Shown here: one piece after another, positions 34,295-42,915 of the stretch
Position numbering within the stretch: the stretch's first letter is position 1
Layout of the letters: each line of letters begins with the position of its first letter
Source of the DNA: Myxococcales bacterium
Lineage (GTDB): Bacteria > Myxococcota_A > Polyangia > Polyangiales > JADJMO01
Assembly: GCA_016709545.1 (NCBI GenBank)
Contig: JADJMO010000035.1
Location: forward strand, 27,390-91,389
Reading direction: 5' to 3'
Length of the DNA: 64,000 nt
Position numbers and translations under genes: made by a program
Notes under the pieces: model-generated
What the model was told of the DNA's origin: nothing
Seen by the model: only the letters and a program-made list of their open reading frames with translations
The model's database searches: none

Positions 34295-36976
34295 TCACCT
34301 ACTTCTTGGGCTTCGAGAAGTACTTGTCCTCGTTCTTGTCCTTCTCCTTGTCGCCCGGCGCCCGAGGGAGGCCTCGGGGTGACGGATCTCGAAGAAGGCG
34401 CGGGTCGCGAGCTGGCCGGTGAGGCCGGCCTCGCTGCGGAGCGACATGATCGAGCCCTGCTCCTTGAGGAACTTGAGGGTCTCGACGGCCGCGGTCTTGT
34501 TCTCGTCCGAGCCCGACTTGGCGACGCGGAGGAGCTTCACGCGGAGCACGAGGCGGTCCATGCCGCCCGGGACCGTCGCGTTCATGTCGAGGCGCTTGAG
34601 GCCGGCGATCAGGTAGACCGAGGCCCACTCGTGGGTGGTCTTGCCCGCCTCGTTCACGTCCGAGCTCGAGCCCATGCGCTTCATGGTGAGCGCGTTGCGC
34701 ACGAACCGGAAGAAGCGGCCGCTGTCGACGTCGTCGCTCGTGATGCCGCGCGAGTCGAAGGTGTCGAGGTAGTAGTTGCGGAGCGAGGCGATCTCGCCCT
34801 CGTACTTCTTGTCCTCGCGGGACTTCTGCTCGAACACCACGAGGCCGCGACGGACGAGGTCCTCGTCGCCGCCGAGCGTGATGGCGAGCGCCGCGAACAC
34901 GCGCAGCTCCTTGTCCTCGACCATCTTGAGGAGCTTGTCCTCGATGCCCTTGGAGCCGCCCCAGCCGACCACGCGGGCCGCCCAGGTGTTGACCGAGAGC
35001 GCGGCCGGGTCGGTCGTCGGCTGGATCATGTCGAGCGCGAGCGCGGTCACCTCAGGGGTGGCCTTCTGCTGCGCGGCCATGAGCACGCTGACCTTCGCGT
35101 CGGCGTCGGTCCAGCCCTTGGCCTCCTTGAGCGCGGCGACCATGTCCTTCTCGCTGGCTACGCGACCGAGCGCGCGGCCGGCCATCAGGCGCGGGAAGAA
35201 GCCGTGGTCCTTGTCCTTGATCAGCTTGAGGAGCTTCTCCGCCGCCTTGCCGGCGTCGGGGCCCCACTCGGCGAGGCCGTCGACCGCGGCCTGCGTCGAC
35301 TGGACCATCGACTCGCGGTAGCCGGGGTTGGTGGCGAGCTCCATCTCGCTGAACGAGAGGCGCACCTCGTTGCCCTTCTTGTCCTTGGGGCGCTCGAGGA
35401 ACTTGGCGAGCGTGTCCACCATCGCGCTGTCCTTCGAAGCGCCGATGTAGCGGGTGGCCGTGGTGAAGTCGTTCAGCTTGAACAACGTGCACATCTTGTT
35501 GGTCGGCGGGCAGCTCGGGTCGTCACCGAGGTTGACCAGCTTCTCGTCGGGCAGCTTGAAGTCCTTGAGGACCTTCTGCGCCCACTCGATCGACTCCTTG
35601 TCGCCCATGTAGACGAGCGCGCGGTACGCCACGAGCCAGGGCATCGGGAACCAGGCGTTGAACGTCTTGATGTGCGAGCCGCTCGCCGCGAGGAAGTCGG
35701 CCTTCTTGTCCGGGTAGAGCACGGCGAGGTCGCCGATGTACTGCGAGGAGAAGGTCTGCTCGCGGAAGGTGACCGGGTCGGCGTCGACCGGGGCCATCTT
35801 CTTCCAGCCGAGGTTGTTCGAGAGGCACTTGAGCGAGGTGTCGGAGCCGCAGTTGAACCCGATGCCCTTCTGGTCCATGCGCTTGCCCAGGTAGGGCACC
35901 GCGTCGACGTCGCCGATGTCGGCGAGGGCGAGGGCGATCTGCGACCGGTAGTGCGCCGGGTTGCTCTCGTCCTTCAGGTACTCCTTGTAGGCGTCGGCCG
36001 CGCTCGGGTCGGCGAGCTCGCGGATCTGCTCCATGATGAAGCGACCGCGGGCCTCGAGCTCGTCCGAGGTGGGCACCACCTTGAGGGCGTAGACGAGGCC
36101 GGCACCGCCGATGCCGTTCTTGAGGGCCTCGATGTAGCGCTTGCGGGCGTTCTCGTTGTCGGTCTTCTCGGCCTCGGCGAGCTTCGCGATGAGCTCCTTG
36201 GAGGCGGACGCGTCGTTGAGCTTCGCGATGCCGACGCTGGCCGCCGAGGACACCTCGATGTCCTTGTCCTTGAGCAGCTCGATGAGCGTGCCGAGGTCGT
36301 CCTTGGCCGGCTCCTTGCTGAGCACGGTCGCGACGAGCTGGCGGACGCCGTTCTTCTCGTCCTTGGAGAAGCCGCGGAACGTCGACCGGTCGGTCATGAA
36401 GATCAGCTCTTCGGGGTCGAACGACGTGCCGCCGTCGACGCGCTTGGCCGACTCGGTCTTGCCGCTCCGGTACACCTCGAAGACCTTCTTGAAGTACTCC
36501 TTGTCGCGGATGTAGGTGAGCGCCGCCGCGAGCTGGGGGACGTCCTCGTTGTTGGAGGCGTCGAACTTCTTCTCGAGCGAGCTCTTGGCCTTGGCGGCCT
36601 CCTCGCGCGGGAACTCGAGGATCGCCATCGAGACGATGCGGGCGGTCGCGTGGTTGCTCGAGCCGTCGAGCAGCTTGAGGAACCGACCGAGGCTCTCCTT
36701 GTCGCGCAGGCGGGCGAGCTGGAACACCGCCTCCTGCTTCATGCGCTCGTCGGACTTGTCCTCGTCGAGCACCTTGCGCCACTCGGTGATCTGCTCCTTG
36801 ACCGGGCGCACGAGCACCTTGCGGACGGCCTCCTGGACCTCCTCGGGGCGCAGGGTGGTCTCCGCGGTCTTCTTGCCGATGATCACGAACGCCACGATGA
36901 GGCCCGCCACCGCGAGTCCACCCACTGCGTACGCCGGCTTGAAGCCACCCTTCTTGAAGTCCCCGTCGTCGCTCAT
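34295..36976 (-). CDS. HEAT-repeat protein with one N-terminal membrane helix; C-terminus probably frameshifted
   Basis: An 893-residue frame. After a short charged N-terminus, one membrane helix spans about residues 15-34 (AYAVGGLAVAGLIVAFVI). The remainder is a long alpha-solenoid of HEAT-like repeats (for example KQEAVFQLARLRDKESLGRF, YRSQIALALADIGDVDAVPY). Such proteins scaffold assemblies or bind tetrapyrrole-cofactor partners; partner unknown. The last 30 residues become Arg/Thr/Ser-rich (RRRTRTRTSTSRSPRSR), whereas the neighbouring frame reads GDKEKDKNEDKYFSKPKK to a stop at 34299, which suits this protein better. A single-base indel near 34360-34370 would explain it. Not coupled to any neighbour. 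Confidence 0.8.
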   Translation of the reverse strand: MSDDGDFKKGGFKPAYAVGGLAVAGLIVAFVIIGKKTAETTLRPEEVQEAVRKVLVRPVKEQITEWRKVLDEDKSDERMKQEAVFQLARLRDKESLGRFLKLLDGSSNHATARIVSMAILEFPREEAAKAKSSLEKKFDASNNEDVPQLAAALTYIRDKEYFKKVFEVYRSGKTESAKRVDGGTSFDPEELIFMTDRSTFRGFSKDEKNGVRQLVATVLSKEPAKDDLGTLIELLKDKDIEVSSAASVGIAKLNDASASKELIAKLAEAEKTDNENARKRYIEALKNGIGGAGLVYALKVVPTSDELEARGRFIMEQIRELADPSAADAYKEYLKDESNPAHYRSQIALALADIGDVDAVPYLGKRMDQKGIGFNCGSDTSLKCLSNNLGWKKMAPVDADPVTFREQTFSSQYIGDLAVLYPDKKADFLAASGSHIKTFNAWFPMPWLVAYRALVYMGDKESIEWAQKVLKDFKLPDEKLVNLGDDPSCPPTNKMCTLFKLNDFTTATRYIGASKDSAMVDTLAKFLERPKDKKGNEVRLSFSEMELATNPGYRESMVQSTQAAVDGLAEWGPDAGKAAEKLLKLIKDKDHGFFPRLMAGRALGRVASEKDMVAALKEAKGWTDADAKVSVLMAAQQKATPEVTALALDMIQPTTDPAALSVNTWAARVVGWGGSKGIEDKLLKMVEDKELRVFAALAITLGGDEDLVRRGLVVFEQKSREDKKYEGEIASLRNYYLDTFDSRGITSDDVDSGRFFRFVRNALTMKRMGSSSDVNEAGKTTHEWASVYLIAGLKRLDMNATVPGGMDRLVLRVKLLRVAKSGSDENKTAAVETLKFLKEQGSIMSLRSEAGLTGQLATRAFFEIRHPEASLGRRATRRRTRTRTSTSRSPRSR

Positions 36977-37216
36977 CGTCGTTCCTCTTTCCGGTCGGTT
37001 CGGCGCGCGATGCTACGTGCGGCTTCGCGCGTGCGACAAGCACAGAGCCGCACGATCGACACGGGTTCCGCCCGGACCGACGGCGTCGGTCGTCGACGGT
37101 CGCGCGGGGTGGCGATTCTGTCCAAGCTGTATGCAAAGCAAGTATCGTGCCGTGGGTGGCGCGAGCCCGATTCAAGGGTCGTGCCGAAACCTTCGAGGGC
37201 ATGAGTTTTGGGTCGT

Positions 37217-37235
37217 GGCAGGGGTCCCCCCTGCC
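37217..37235. promoter_or_regulatory. Perfect 8-base hairpin upstream of the phosphoesterase operon
   Basis: GGCAGGGG (37217-37224), loop TCC, CCCCTGCC (37228-37235). It ends 18 bases before the ATG of the phosphoesterase gene, inside the 277-base divergent gap between it and the HEAT-repeat gene. It could be a leader hairpin affecting ribosome access or a protein-binding site. No clear Shine-Dalgarno or sigma-70 boxes were seen in the rest of the gap. Confidence 0.35.
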
Positions 37236-37253
37236 GCCTAAGGTGACCCCTGG

Positions 37254-38120
37254 ATGGCCCCCCGGACGATCGTCGTCGGCGACGTGCACGGCTGCTCCGC
37301 GGAGTTGCGGACGCTGCTCGACCGCCTCGCGTTCGTGCGCGGGACCGACACGCTGGTGTTCGTCGGCGACCTCGTCGCCCGCGGCCCCGATTCGCGCGGA
37401 GTGCTCGACATCGTTCGGGAAACCGGCGCCATCGCGGTGCGGGGCAACCACGAGGATCGCCTGCTCCAGTGGCAGCGCGCGAGCCGGGCCCAGGAGCGTG
37501 GTGAGTTCGCCCTCGTCCCCGATCTCGGACGCCTCCACGGCGACGTCGCGGAGTCGCTCGGGCCCGAGGACTGGGCCTTGCTTGCGACGATGCCCGTGAC
37601 CCATCTCCTGCCCGCGCACCGGCTCCTCGTGGTGCACGCCGGGCTCGTCCCCGGGGTGCCCTTCGAGCAGCAGGACCCGGCCACGATGATGCGCATCCGT
37701 TCGGTGGGCGATCACGGCGAGGCCCGCGACCACGGCGGCGCCACCCCCTGGGGCCTCCGCTACGTCGGCCCTCCGCACGTGGCCTTCGGTCACGCGGCCT
37801 CGCTCGACGCGCAGATCCACCCCTGGGCCACCGGCGTCGACACCGGGTGTGTCTACGGCGGGTACCTGACCGCGATGGTGCTCGCCGAGGGGCAGGAGCC
37901 CCCGCCCGCGGCCGATCGTCAGGCCGTGCTCGTCTCGGTCCCGGCACGTCGTCGCTACTTCGGTGGCATGAGCGTCGGTGGGCGCGCGATGGTCGGCGAT
38001 CAGGTCCGCATCCCCCATCACGGCCCCGGTCCACACGCGGCCCGTCGGGACGCGCGGGGCGCGCGTGTCGGTTCCGAGCGCCCGCAAGAGCGGCGGATCG
38101 CGGGTCGGTCGCGCGGCTAG
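37254..38120 (+). CDS. Calcineurin-like metallophosphoesterase (PrpA/ApaH type)
   Basis: A 288-residue protein with all metallophosphatase motifs: GDVHG (residues 9-13), GDLVARGPDS (about 40-49), RGNHE (about 64-68), VHAG, and FGHA. These bind two metals. Spacing fits the diadenosine tetraphosphatase / serine-threonine phosphatase / polynucleotide phosphatase branch. The C-terminal 50 residues after YFGGMSV are Arg/Gly-rich and look non-conserved. It is the first of five overlapping genes; the TAG at 38118-38120 shares its G with the GTG start of the Rieske gene. In that context a nucleic-acid or nucleotide substrate is plausible. Confidence 0.88.
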   Translation: MAPRTIVVGDVHGCSAELRTLLDRLAFVRGTDTLVFVGDLVARGPDSRGVLDIVRETGAIAVRGNHEDRLLQWQRASRAQERGEFALVPDLGRLHGDVAESLGPEDWALLATMPVTHLLPAHRLLVVHAGLVPGVPFEQQDPATMMRIRSVGDHGEARDHGGATPWGLRYVGPPHVAFGHAASLDAQIHPWATGVDTGCVYGGYLTAMVLAEGQEPPPAADRQAVLVSVPARRRYFGGMSVGGRAMVGDQVRIPHHGPGPHAARRDARGARVGSERPQERRIAGRSRG

Positions 38121-38506
38121 TGAGCGGACCGGAGAAGCGCCGGCTGCACTGCGGCCCCTCGTGGATGCTCCGCGAGGGGATGGTCGTCCGCGTACCCATC
38201 CTGCCGACCCCCTGGTTCGAGGACCCCGAGATCGGTCGGGTGAAGGTGCACGGCGGGCTCATCGTCGCCCGCAAGGGTGGGCGGGCGATCGCCTACCTGA
38301 ACCTGTGTCGGCACGTGCCCCTCTCGCTCGATCTGGGGGACGGCGAGCTCCTCAGCGCCGACAAGACGCGGCTCTTGTGCCACCACCACGGGGCGCGCTA
38401 CCGGATCGAGGACGGGGTCTGTGACTACGGGCCCTGCGAGGGCGAGCGGCTGATCCCGGCCGCCGTCGACGAGCGGGACGGGGAGCTCTGGGTGGAGGTT
38501 CCGTGA
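38120..38506 (+). CDS. Rieske-type 2Fe-2S protein
   Basis: A 128-residue protein from GTG 38120. The cluster ligands are Cys63-Arg-His65 (NLCRHVPLSLDLGDG) and Cys87-x-x-His90 (LLCHHHGARY), the two-Cys/two-His pattern with about 21 residues between. It resembles small stand-alone Rieske ferredoxin-like proteins, such as those feeding oxygenases, and has no membrane anchor. It starts at the last base of the phosphoesterase stop and overlaps the next gene by 4 bases, so it is part of the five-gene operon; its electron partner is not in the window. Confidence 0.85.
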   Translation: MSGPEKRRLHCGPSWMLREGMVVRVPILPTPWFEDPEIGRVKVHGGLIVARKGGRAIAYLNLCRHVPLSLDLGDGELLSADKTRLLCHHHGARYRIEDGVCDYGPCEGERLIPAAVDERDGELWVEVP

Positions 38507-38949
38507 GCGAAGAGGAGCAGATCTCGCTGGCGAAGGCGCTGTTCAACGAGGTCTGGTCCCTGCTGGATCAGGAGACCCGGAGCCCGGCGGAGGTCGCGCG
38601 GATGATCCACGCGGCCCACGCCTCGCGGTACCTGTGGCAGGACGTGGGCACCGAGGTGCAGCACGCCCGCGGCGAGTGGCAGGTGTCGCGGGTCTATTCG
38701 GTGCTCCGGCGCAGCGAGCCGGCGCTGTTCCACGCGCGGCTGTGCCTCGAGGTCGCGGAGAGCGGGGGGCTCTCGGCGTTCGATCGTGCATTCGCGCACG
38801 AGGCGCTGGCCCGCGGGTACGCGGTGGCGGGGGAGCTCGAGAAGGCGCGCGCGGAGGTCGCGCTCGCGAAGGCGCTCGCACCCGAGATCGAAGACGAGGA
38901 GGATCGCCAGGTGCTGGAGGCCGATCTCACGACGGTGCCGCTCGGGTGA
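38503..38949 (+). CDS. TPR-like helical protein in the phosphoesterase-nucleotidyltransferase operon
   Basis: A 148-residue, all-helical soluble protein starting at GTG 38503 (MSEEEQISLAKALFNEVWSL). Pairs of helices (FHARLCLEVAES, AFDRAFAHEALARGYAVAGE) suggest TPR-like or four-helix architecture, often seen in proteins that bind a partner enzyme. No family name. GTG overlaps the Rieske TGA by 4 bases; its own TGA overlaps the next gene's GTG by 4 bases. Tight coupling on both sides argues it is a working subunit of the same system. Confidence 0.65.
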   Translation: MSEEEQISLAKALFNEVWSLLDQETRSPAEVARMIHAAHASRYLWQDVGTEVQHARGEWQVSRVYSVLRRSEPALFHARLCLEVAESGGLSAFDRAFAHEALARGYAVAGELEKARAEVALAKALAPEIEDEEDRQVLEADLTTVPLG

Positions 38950-40184
38950 AGGGCCTCGGTGCGCTGGATCCCCGCGCGGCCCCGCTGCCGCACGGGACCG
39001 AGGTGATCACGGGCGTGGATCGGGTCGCCGGCGAGCGCACGGTGCCGCAGGGCACGATCGGTCGCGTGGTCGGGCTGCCCGAAGAGGGGCTGCTCGACGT
39101 GCACGTGGTCGGGGTCGGGACGCTCCGCTACCGGCGCGAAGACCTCACCCTGCGCAAGGCCGGTCAGGCGCGGTACGCGACCCGCCGCGCGGACACCTAC
39201 GAGGCGCTCATGCCGTGTCGGGTGCTCGAGACGGTGGTCGGGTCCCAGGCCTGGGGCCTCGCCGACGAGCGCTCGGACACGGATCTGCGCGGGGCGTTCG
39301 CGCTGCCGTTCTCGTGGACGACGGGGCTCGCCGACCCGCCGCAGGATCTCGTGCGGGAGGATGGCAGCGCCACCTACTGGGAGGTCGGCAAGGCGATCCG
39401 TCAGGCGCTGCGGGCCGACCCGAACACGCTCGAGATGCTGTTCGTGCCCGGCGTGAAGGCCCTCGACCCCATCGGCGCCTGGATCCTCGAGGCGCGCGAG
39501 GCGTTCGTCTCCAAGGAGATCCACGGCACGTTCGCGCGCTACGCGGTGGCGCAGCTGCGGCGGCTCGAGCAGTCCCAGCGTCTCGCGCGGCACCGCGCCG
39601 ACGTGCTCGAGTGGCTGCGCGAGGGCGAGCCCACGCTCGACGAGGTGGCGGCGCGGCTCGCCGACCGGTCGCCGCGCGCCGCGCCCACCAGGGCCGACGG
39701 GATCCTCGCGGCCAAGGAGTACATCAAGCAGCTCTACCGCTCGCTGCACGACCAGGGGCTCGTCGAGGCCAAGTCGTTCGAGGCGCTCGGCCGCTTCGCG
39801 CGGGGGCCGGCCGCGACCCTCGAGCTCCCGCGCGAGCTGCGGCCGAAGAACGCCTACAACCTGCTGCGCCTCGTGTGGACGGCGTCGGAGTGGCTGCGGA
39901 CCGGGACGCCCACGTTCGCGCCGCGGTCGCCGCTCCGCGACCGGCTGCTCGCGATCAAGCGGGGCGAGGTCGCGCTCGAGGAGGTGCTCACCGAGGCCGA
40001 GGCCATGACGGTCACGCTCGCGGAGGCACTGCAGGAGAGCGCGCTGCCCGCGCATCCCGACGTCGAGCGCGCCGACGCGCTGCTCCGGCGGATCCGGGGG
40101 GAGCTCGCCCGCAGGGGGCTCGACGCGGTCGAAGGGCCGTTCGGCAGAGACGCGCCGGCGGCTCCCGTGGCAGCCTGGGAGTGA
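38946..40184 (+). CDS. Nucleotidyltransferase (DNA polymerase beta superfamily, COG3541-like), first of two
   Basis: A 412-residue protein from GTG 38946 (GTGA overlap with the preceding gene). The signature GSQAWGLADERSDTDLRG at about residues 98-115 is the NTase motif (GS followed by DxD). Further helices (KAIRQALRADPNTLEMLF, AAKEYIKQLYRSLHDQG) resemble COG3541 proteins, which transfer a nucleotide to an unknown acceptor, probably RNA or protein. The first 90 residues form an extra beta domain (EVITGVDRVAGERTVPQGT) like a small KOW/SH3-type barrel, not usual in the family. Its TGA shares a base with the ATG of the second nucleotidyltransferase. Confidence 0.82.
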   Translation: MKGLGALDPRAAPLPHGTEVITGVDRVAGERTVPQGTIGRVVGLPEEGLLDVHVVGVGTLRYRREDLTLRKAGQARYATRRADTYEALMPCRVLETVVGSQAWGLADERSDTDLRGAFALPFSWTTGLADPPQDLVREDGSATYWEVGKAIRQALRADPNTLEMLFVPGVKALDPIGAWILEAREAFVSKEIHGTFARYAVAQLRRLEQSQRLARHRADVLEWLREGEPTLDEVAARLADRSPRAAPTRADGILAAKEYIKQLYRSLHDQGLVEAKSFEALGRFARGPAATLELPRELRPKNAYNLLRLVWTASEWLRTGTPTFAPRSPLRDRLLAIKRGEVALEEVLTEAEAMTVTLAEALQESALPAHPDVERADALLRRIRGELARRGLDAVEGPFGRDAPAAPVAAWE

Positions 40185-40948
40185 TGCTCGACGCGCGACA
40201 GACGGCGGCCGCGGACCAGGTGCTCGACGAAGAGGGCGCCCGCCGACGCCACGTGGTGGTGGCCCTCAGCGGGGCCCACGCCTACGGCTTCCCTTCGCCG
40301 GACAGCGATCTCGATCTGAAGGGCGTGCACGTCGCGCCGACCCGCGATCTCGTGGGGCTCTCGCCGACGATCGCGCCGGCCGAGCGCATGGAGATCGTGG
40401 ACGGGGTGGAGGTGGACTACTCGTCGAACGAGATCGGTGCGGTGCTGCTCGGGGTGCTGCAGGGCAACGGCAACTACCTGGAGCGATTGCTGCCATTGCT
40501 GCCAGTGCGTCGCTCGACGGAGCTGGACGAGCTCGCGCCGCGGGTGAAGCGCGCGATGAGCCGGCGGCTGTTCCGCCACTACCGGGGGTTCAGCGAGGGG
40601 CAGCGGCGCGAGCTCGAGAAGGCGGAGAAGCGCACGGTGAAGAAGGTGCTGTACGTGCTCCGCACGGCGCTCACGGGCACCCACGCCCTCCTCACCGGTG
40701 AGGTCGTGCCCGACCTGCGGGTGCTCGCGGAGGCGCACGGGTTCCCCGAGGTGCGGGCGCTGATCGCGCGCAAGCAGGAGGGCGAGCGGGTGGCGCTCGA
40801 CGACGCCGAGCTCGAGCCGGCGCGGGCGTCGATGGACCGCGCGTTCGCGGCGATCGAGGCGGCGCGCGGGCGCTCGGTGCTGCCGGAGGAGCCGGACGTC
40901 GCGGAGCTCGACGCGTTCCTGATCGAGCTGCGGCGCCGGTACTTCTAA
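40184..40948 (+). CDS. Nucleotidyltransferase (COG3541-like), second of two
   Basis: A 254-residue protein. The NTase motif LSGAHAYGFPSPDSDLDLKG lies at residues 28-47 with the DxD acidic pair, and a third acidic region is visible in VEVDYSSNEIG. It is closer to the typical COG3541 length than its upstream partner. ATG 40184 shares its first base with the TGA (40182-40184) of that partner, so the two are made together and may form a heterodimer, as in tandem NTase pairs. No further gene follows in the operon; a signal-peptide protein starts 47 bases on. Confidence 0.85.
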   Translation: MLDARQTAAADQVLDEEGARRRHVVVALSGAHAYGFPSPDSDLDLKGVHVAPTRDLVGLSPTIAPAERMEIVDGVEVDYSSNEIGAVLLGVLQGNGNYLERLLPLLPVRRSTELDELAPRVKRAMSRRLFRHYRGFSEGQRRELEKAEKRTVKKVLYVLRTALTGTHALLTGEVVPDLRVLAEAHGFPEVRALIARKQEGERVALDDAELEPARASMDRAFAAIEAARGRSVLPEEPDVAELDAFLIELRRRYF

Positions 40949-40994
40949 GGGCGGCCGTGGCTCGGCGCGAGCGCGTTCGTCGTTGACGTCGCAG

Positions 40995-41846
40995 ATGAGC
41001 GCTCGCATAGGAACGCGGGTGCCGTCCCCCTCCGCGACCAGCCTTCACCGTGTGCCGCGGTGCGCGGCGCTGGTGGTGTTGGCCTTGGCCTCCTCTGTCG
41101 CCACTTCGGCCGTCGCCGACGACGAGAGCGAGCCTCCGCCGCTCGTCACCGGCCGCATCCCACGCTTCTCGGTGGGGGTCACCGGGACCTGGTGGAGGCA
41201 GGCTCTCCGCTACGAGGTGGGGAATCCTGCCTTCGGTCGAGAGGAGCGGTCCACCGAGCAGTATTTTCGGCTGGGCCCCGCCGTGACCGGGATGCTCGAC
41301 CTGGGCCACGTCGGCGTGTTCGCGACCGGCAGCTTCGGGTTCGGGTCTCCGTGGTTGGCAGAGGGATCGATCGGCGGCGTGGTCGGGTTCCGCTTCATGC
41401 GCCCCTACACCGAGTTCCTCGGATCGACGAGGTCAGGCTCCACGGAGACGCGCTTCTACCGCGTCCATCGGCGCCGGAAGATCCCTCGCATCGTCGGGCT
41501 CTACGCCGGGCTGGGGAGCTTCCTTTCGGGCGCCTTCGAGTCGACCGCCTCCTTCGACGGTCGCCCGGTCACCATCCCGATGCAGTCGTCGACGACCGTC
41601 GAATTCGGGTTCGGCGGCCTCGGGCGATTCAGCGGGATCATCGCCCTCGCGTGGGCGCCGGTACACAAGACCTGGGGAGGCCGCTGGCGCCAGCGATTCA
41701 CCTTCGGGGGACTCTCGGCCGCGCTCCACGTCTCTGGGGATCTGTTCGCGCTCCGCAACCCGGAAGGTGGCTGGGCCATCTTCGCCGCGACCGTCGGCGT
41801 CGGGATCGGCGACGGCGTCGCCGTGTTCGACGAAGAACCGCGCTGA
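40995..41846 (+). CDS. Secreted or outer-membrane beta-barrel-like protein
   Basis: A 283-residue protein from ATG 40995. Signal peptide to about residue 40 (VVLALASSVATSAVADD). The mature part alternates aromatic and hydrophobic residues with Gly-rich turns (FSVGVTGTWW, HVGVFATGSFGFGSPW, FGFGGLGRFSGIIALAW, GWAIFAATVGVGIGD), as in outer-membrane beta-barrels. No family name. Convergent with the exbD remnant 10 bases later. Confidence 0.62.
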   Translation: MSARIGTRVPSPSATSLHRVPRCAALVVLALASSVATSAVADDESEPPPLVTGRIPRFSVGVTGTWWRQALRYEVGNPAFGREERSTEQYFRLGPAVTGMLDLGHVGVFATGSFGFGSPWLAEGSIGGVVGFRFMRPYTEFLGSTRSGSTETRFYRVHRRRKIPRIVGLYAGLGSFLSGAFESTASFDGRPVTIPMQSSTTVEFGFGGLGRFSGIIALAWAPVHKTWGGRWRQRFTFGGLSAALHVSGDLFALRNPEGGWAIFAATVGVGIGDGVAVFDEEPR

Positions 41847-41855
41847 GCCGAGTCT

Positions 41856-42408
41856 CTAGCGCGCCGCGATGATCACGTCGGGGAACAGGGTGCCCTTCTC
41901 GTCGCCGCGGAGGGCGTCCATCGCGCGCACCACCTCCTCGAACGGGACGTTGGGGCTCGCGGTGAGGATGACCTGCTTCTCGAGGTCCGCGCCCGGTACC
42001 TGATCCTTGAGGCGACGCGCGCACCGCCTGAGGGCGAGGGCGTCGAACCTTCAGGCCGTCGGTCGACTCGGAGGCGCCCGCGGCGACGCGCGGCACCGTC
42101 ACCCCTCCGCCGACGCCGCTGCAACCAGGGCCCACGCCGGCGGCGGAGCCCTTCACGTAGTAGCCGTCGACGCCGACGATGACCGTGAGGGTGAGCGGCT
42201 CGGTCTTGCCGGGACCGATCCCGGGCCTGTGCGGGGCCTCGACGACGATCGACACCGTGAACGCCGCGGCCAGGCTCGCGAGCACGAACACCATGACGTT
42301 GGTGAGGATGTCGAGGAAAGGGACGACGTTGAGCTCGCCGGCCTCCTCGCCGGGCTGGGGCTCCTTCGGGGCGGCGAGGCGGCGGATCTTGCCGCGGAAG
42401 AATCGCAT
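41856..42408 (-). pseudogene. exbD: ExbD/TolR biopolymer transport protein, single-base frameshift
   Basis: ATG 42408 gives MRFFRGKIRRLAAPKEPQPG, the acidic GELNVVPFLDILTNVMVFVL (ExbD/TolR membrane helix with the proton-channel Asp), then a periplasmic part. After STDGLKV the frame shifts; the continuation FDALALRRCARRLKDQVPG and RAMDALRGDEKGTLFPDVI reads in another frame to TAG at 41856. The span 41856-42408 is 553 bases, one more than a multiple of three, and one base too many near 42048 explains it. The product would energise outer-membrane transport with ExbB and TonB. No exbB lies beside it, so it is either an orphan or a decayed copy. Confidence 0.75.
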
Positions 42409-42519
42409 GGTGCACCTCCGTGTTGGCAGCAACGACCCCGTCCCGGCGAGAAGGTTCCCGTGACGTCGTCCAGATCTGCTGCCACCACGTTGTCAGGGGG
42501 GCTCGTCTACGGTGGGGCC

Positions 42520-42894
42520 ATGTCGATCCGCACCATCACCCCCATCCTGATCGTCGACGCCATCGAGCCGCTGCTGCCCACCTACGCAGCGATCGGCTTC
42601 ACCGAGGCGGTCCGCGTGCCGCACGGCGCGCACTTCGGCTTCGTCATCCTGGTCGCGGGCGACCGCCAGCTCATGCTGCAGACGCAGGCGAGCCTCGTCG
42701 AGGACCTGCCGCCGATCGCGGCGCGCAAGCCGAAGCACCTGCTCTACCTCGACGTGGACGACGCCGACGTCGAGGCGAAGCAGGCCGACCGCGCGCCGCT
42801 GGTCGGCCCGCGCGACACGCCGTACGGCAAGCGTGAGGCCTGGTTCGAGGACGCGGCCGGCAACGTGTACGGGCTGGCCTCGCCGAAGAAGTGA
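42520..42894 (+). CDS. Glyoxalase/bleomycin-resistance (VOC) family protein
   Basis: A 124-residue protein with the VOC beta-alpha-beta-beta-beta repeat: an N-terminal SIRTITPILIVDAIEP, central DRQLMLQTQASLVE, and C-terminal EAWFEDAAGNVYGL, the last Glu being a common metal ligand position. Substrate unknown; close to EhpR/phenazine-resistance-like and generic dioxygenase-like members. Stands alone, facing the GNAT gene. Confidence 0.82.
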   Translation: MSIRTITPILIVDAIEPLLPTYAAIGFTEAVRVPHGAHFGFVILVAGDRQLMLQTQASLVEDLPPIAARKPKHLLYLDVDDADVEAKQADRAPLVGPRDTPYGKREAWFEDAAGNVYGLASPKK

Positions 42895-42915
42895 GGCGTC
42901 AGACCCAGCAGCACC

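Noticed and set aside
37254..40948. Classical RtcB/RtcA or Pnkp RNA repair operon
   Set aside because: No ligase, cyclase, kinase or Ro protein gene; only the phosphatase and nucleotidyltransferases overlap in theme.
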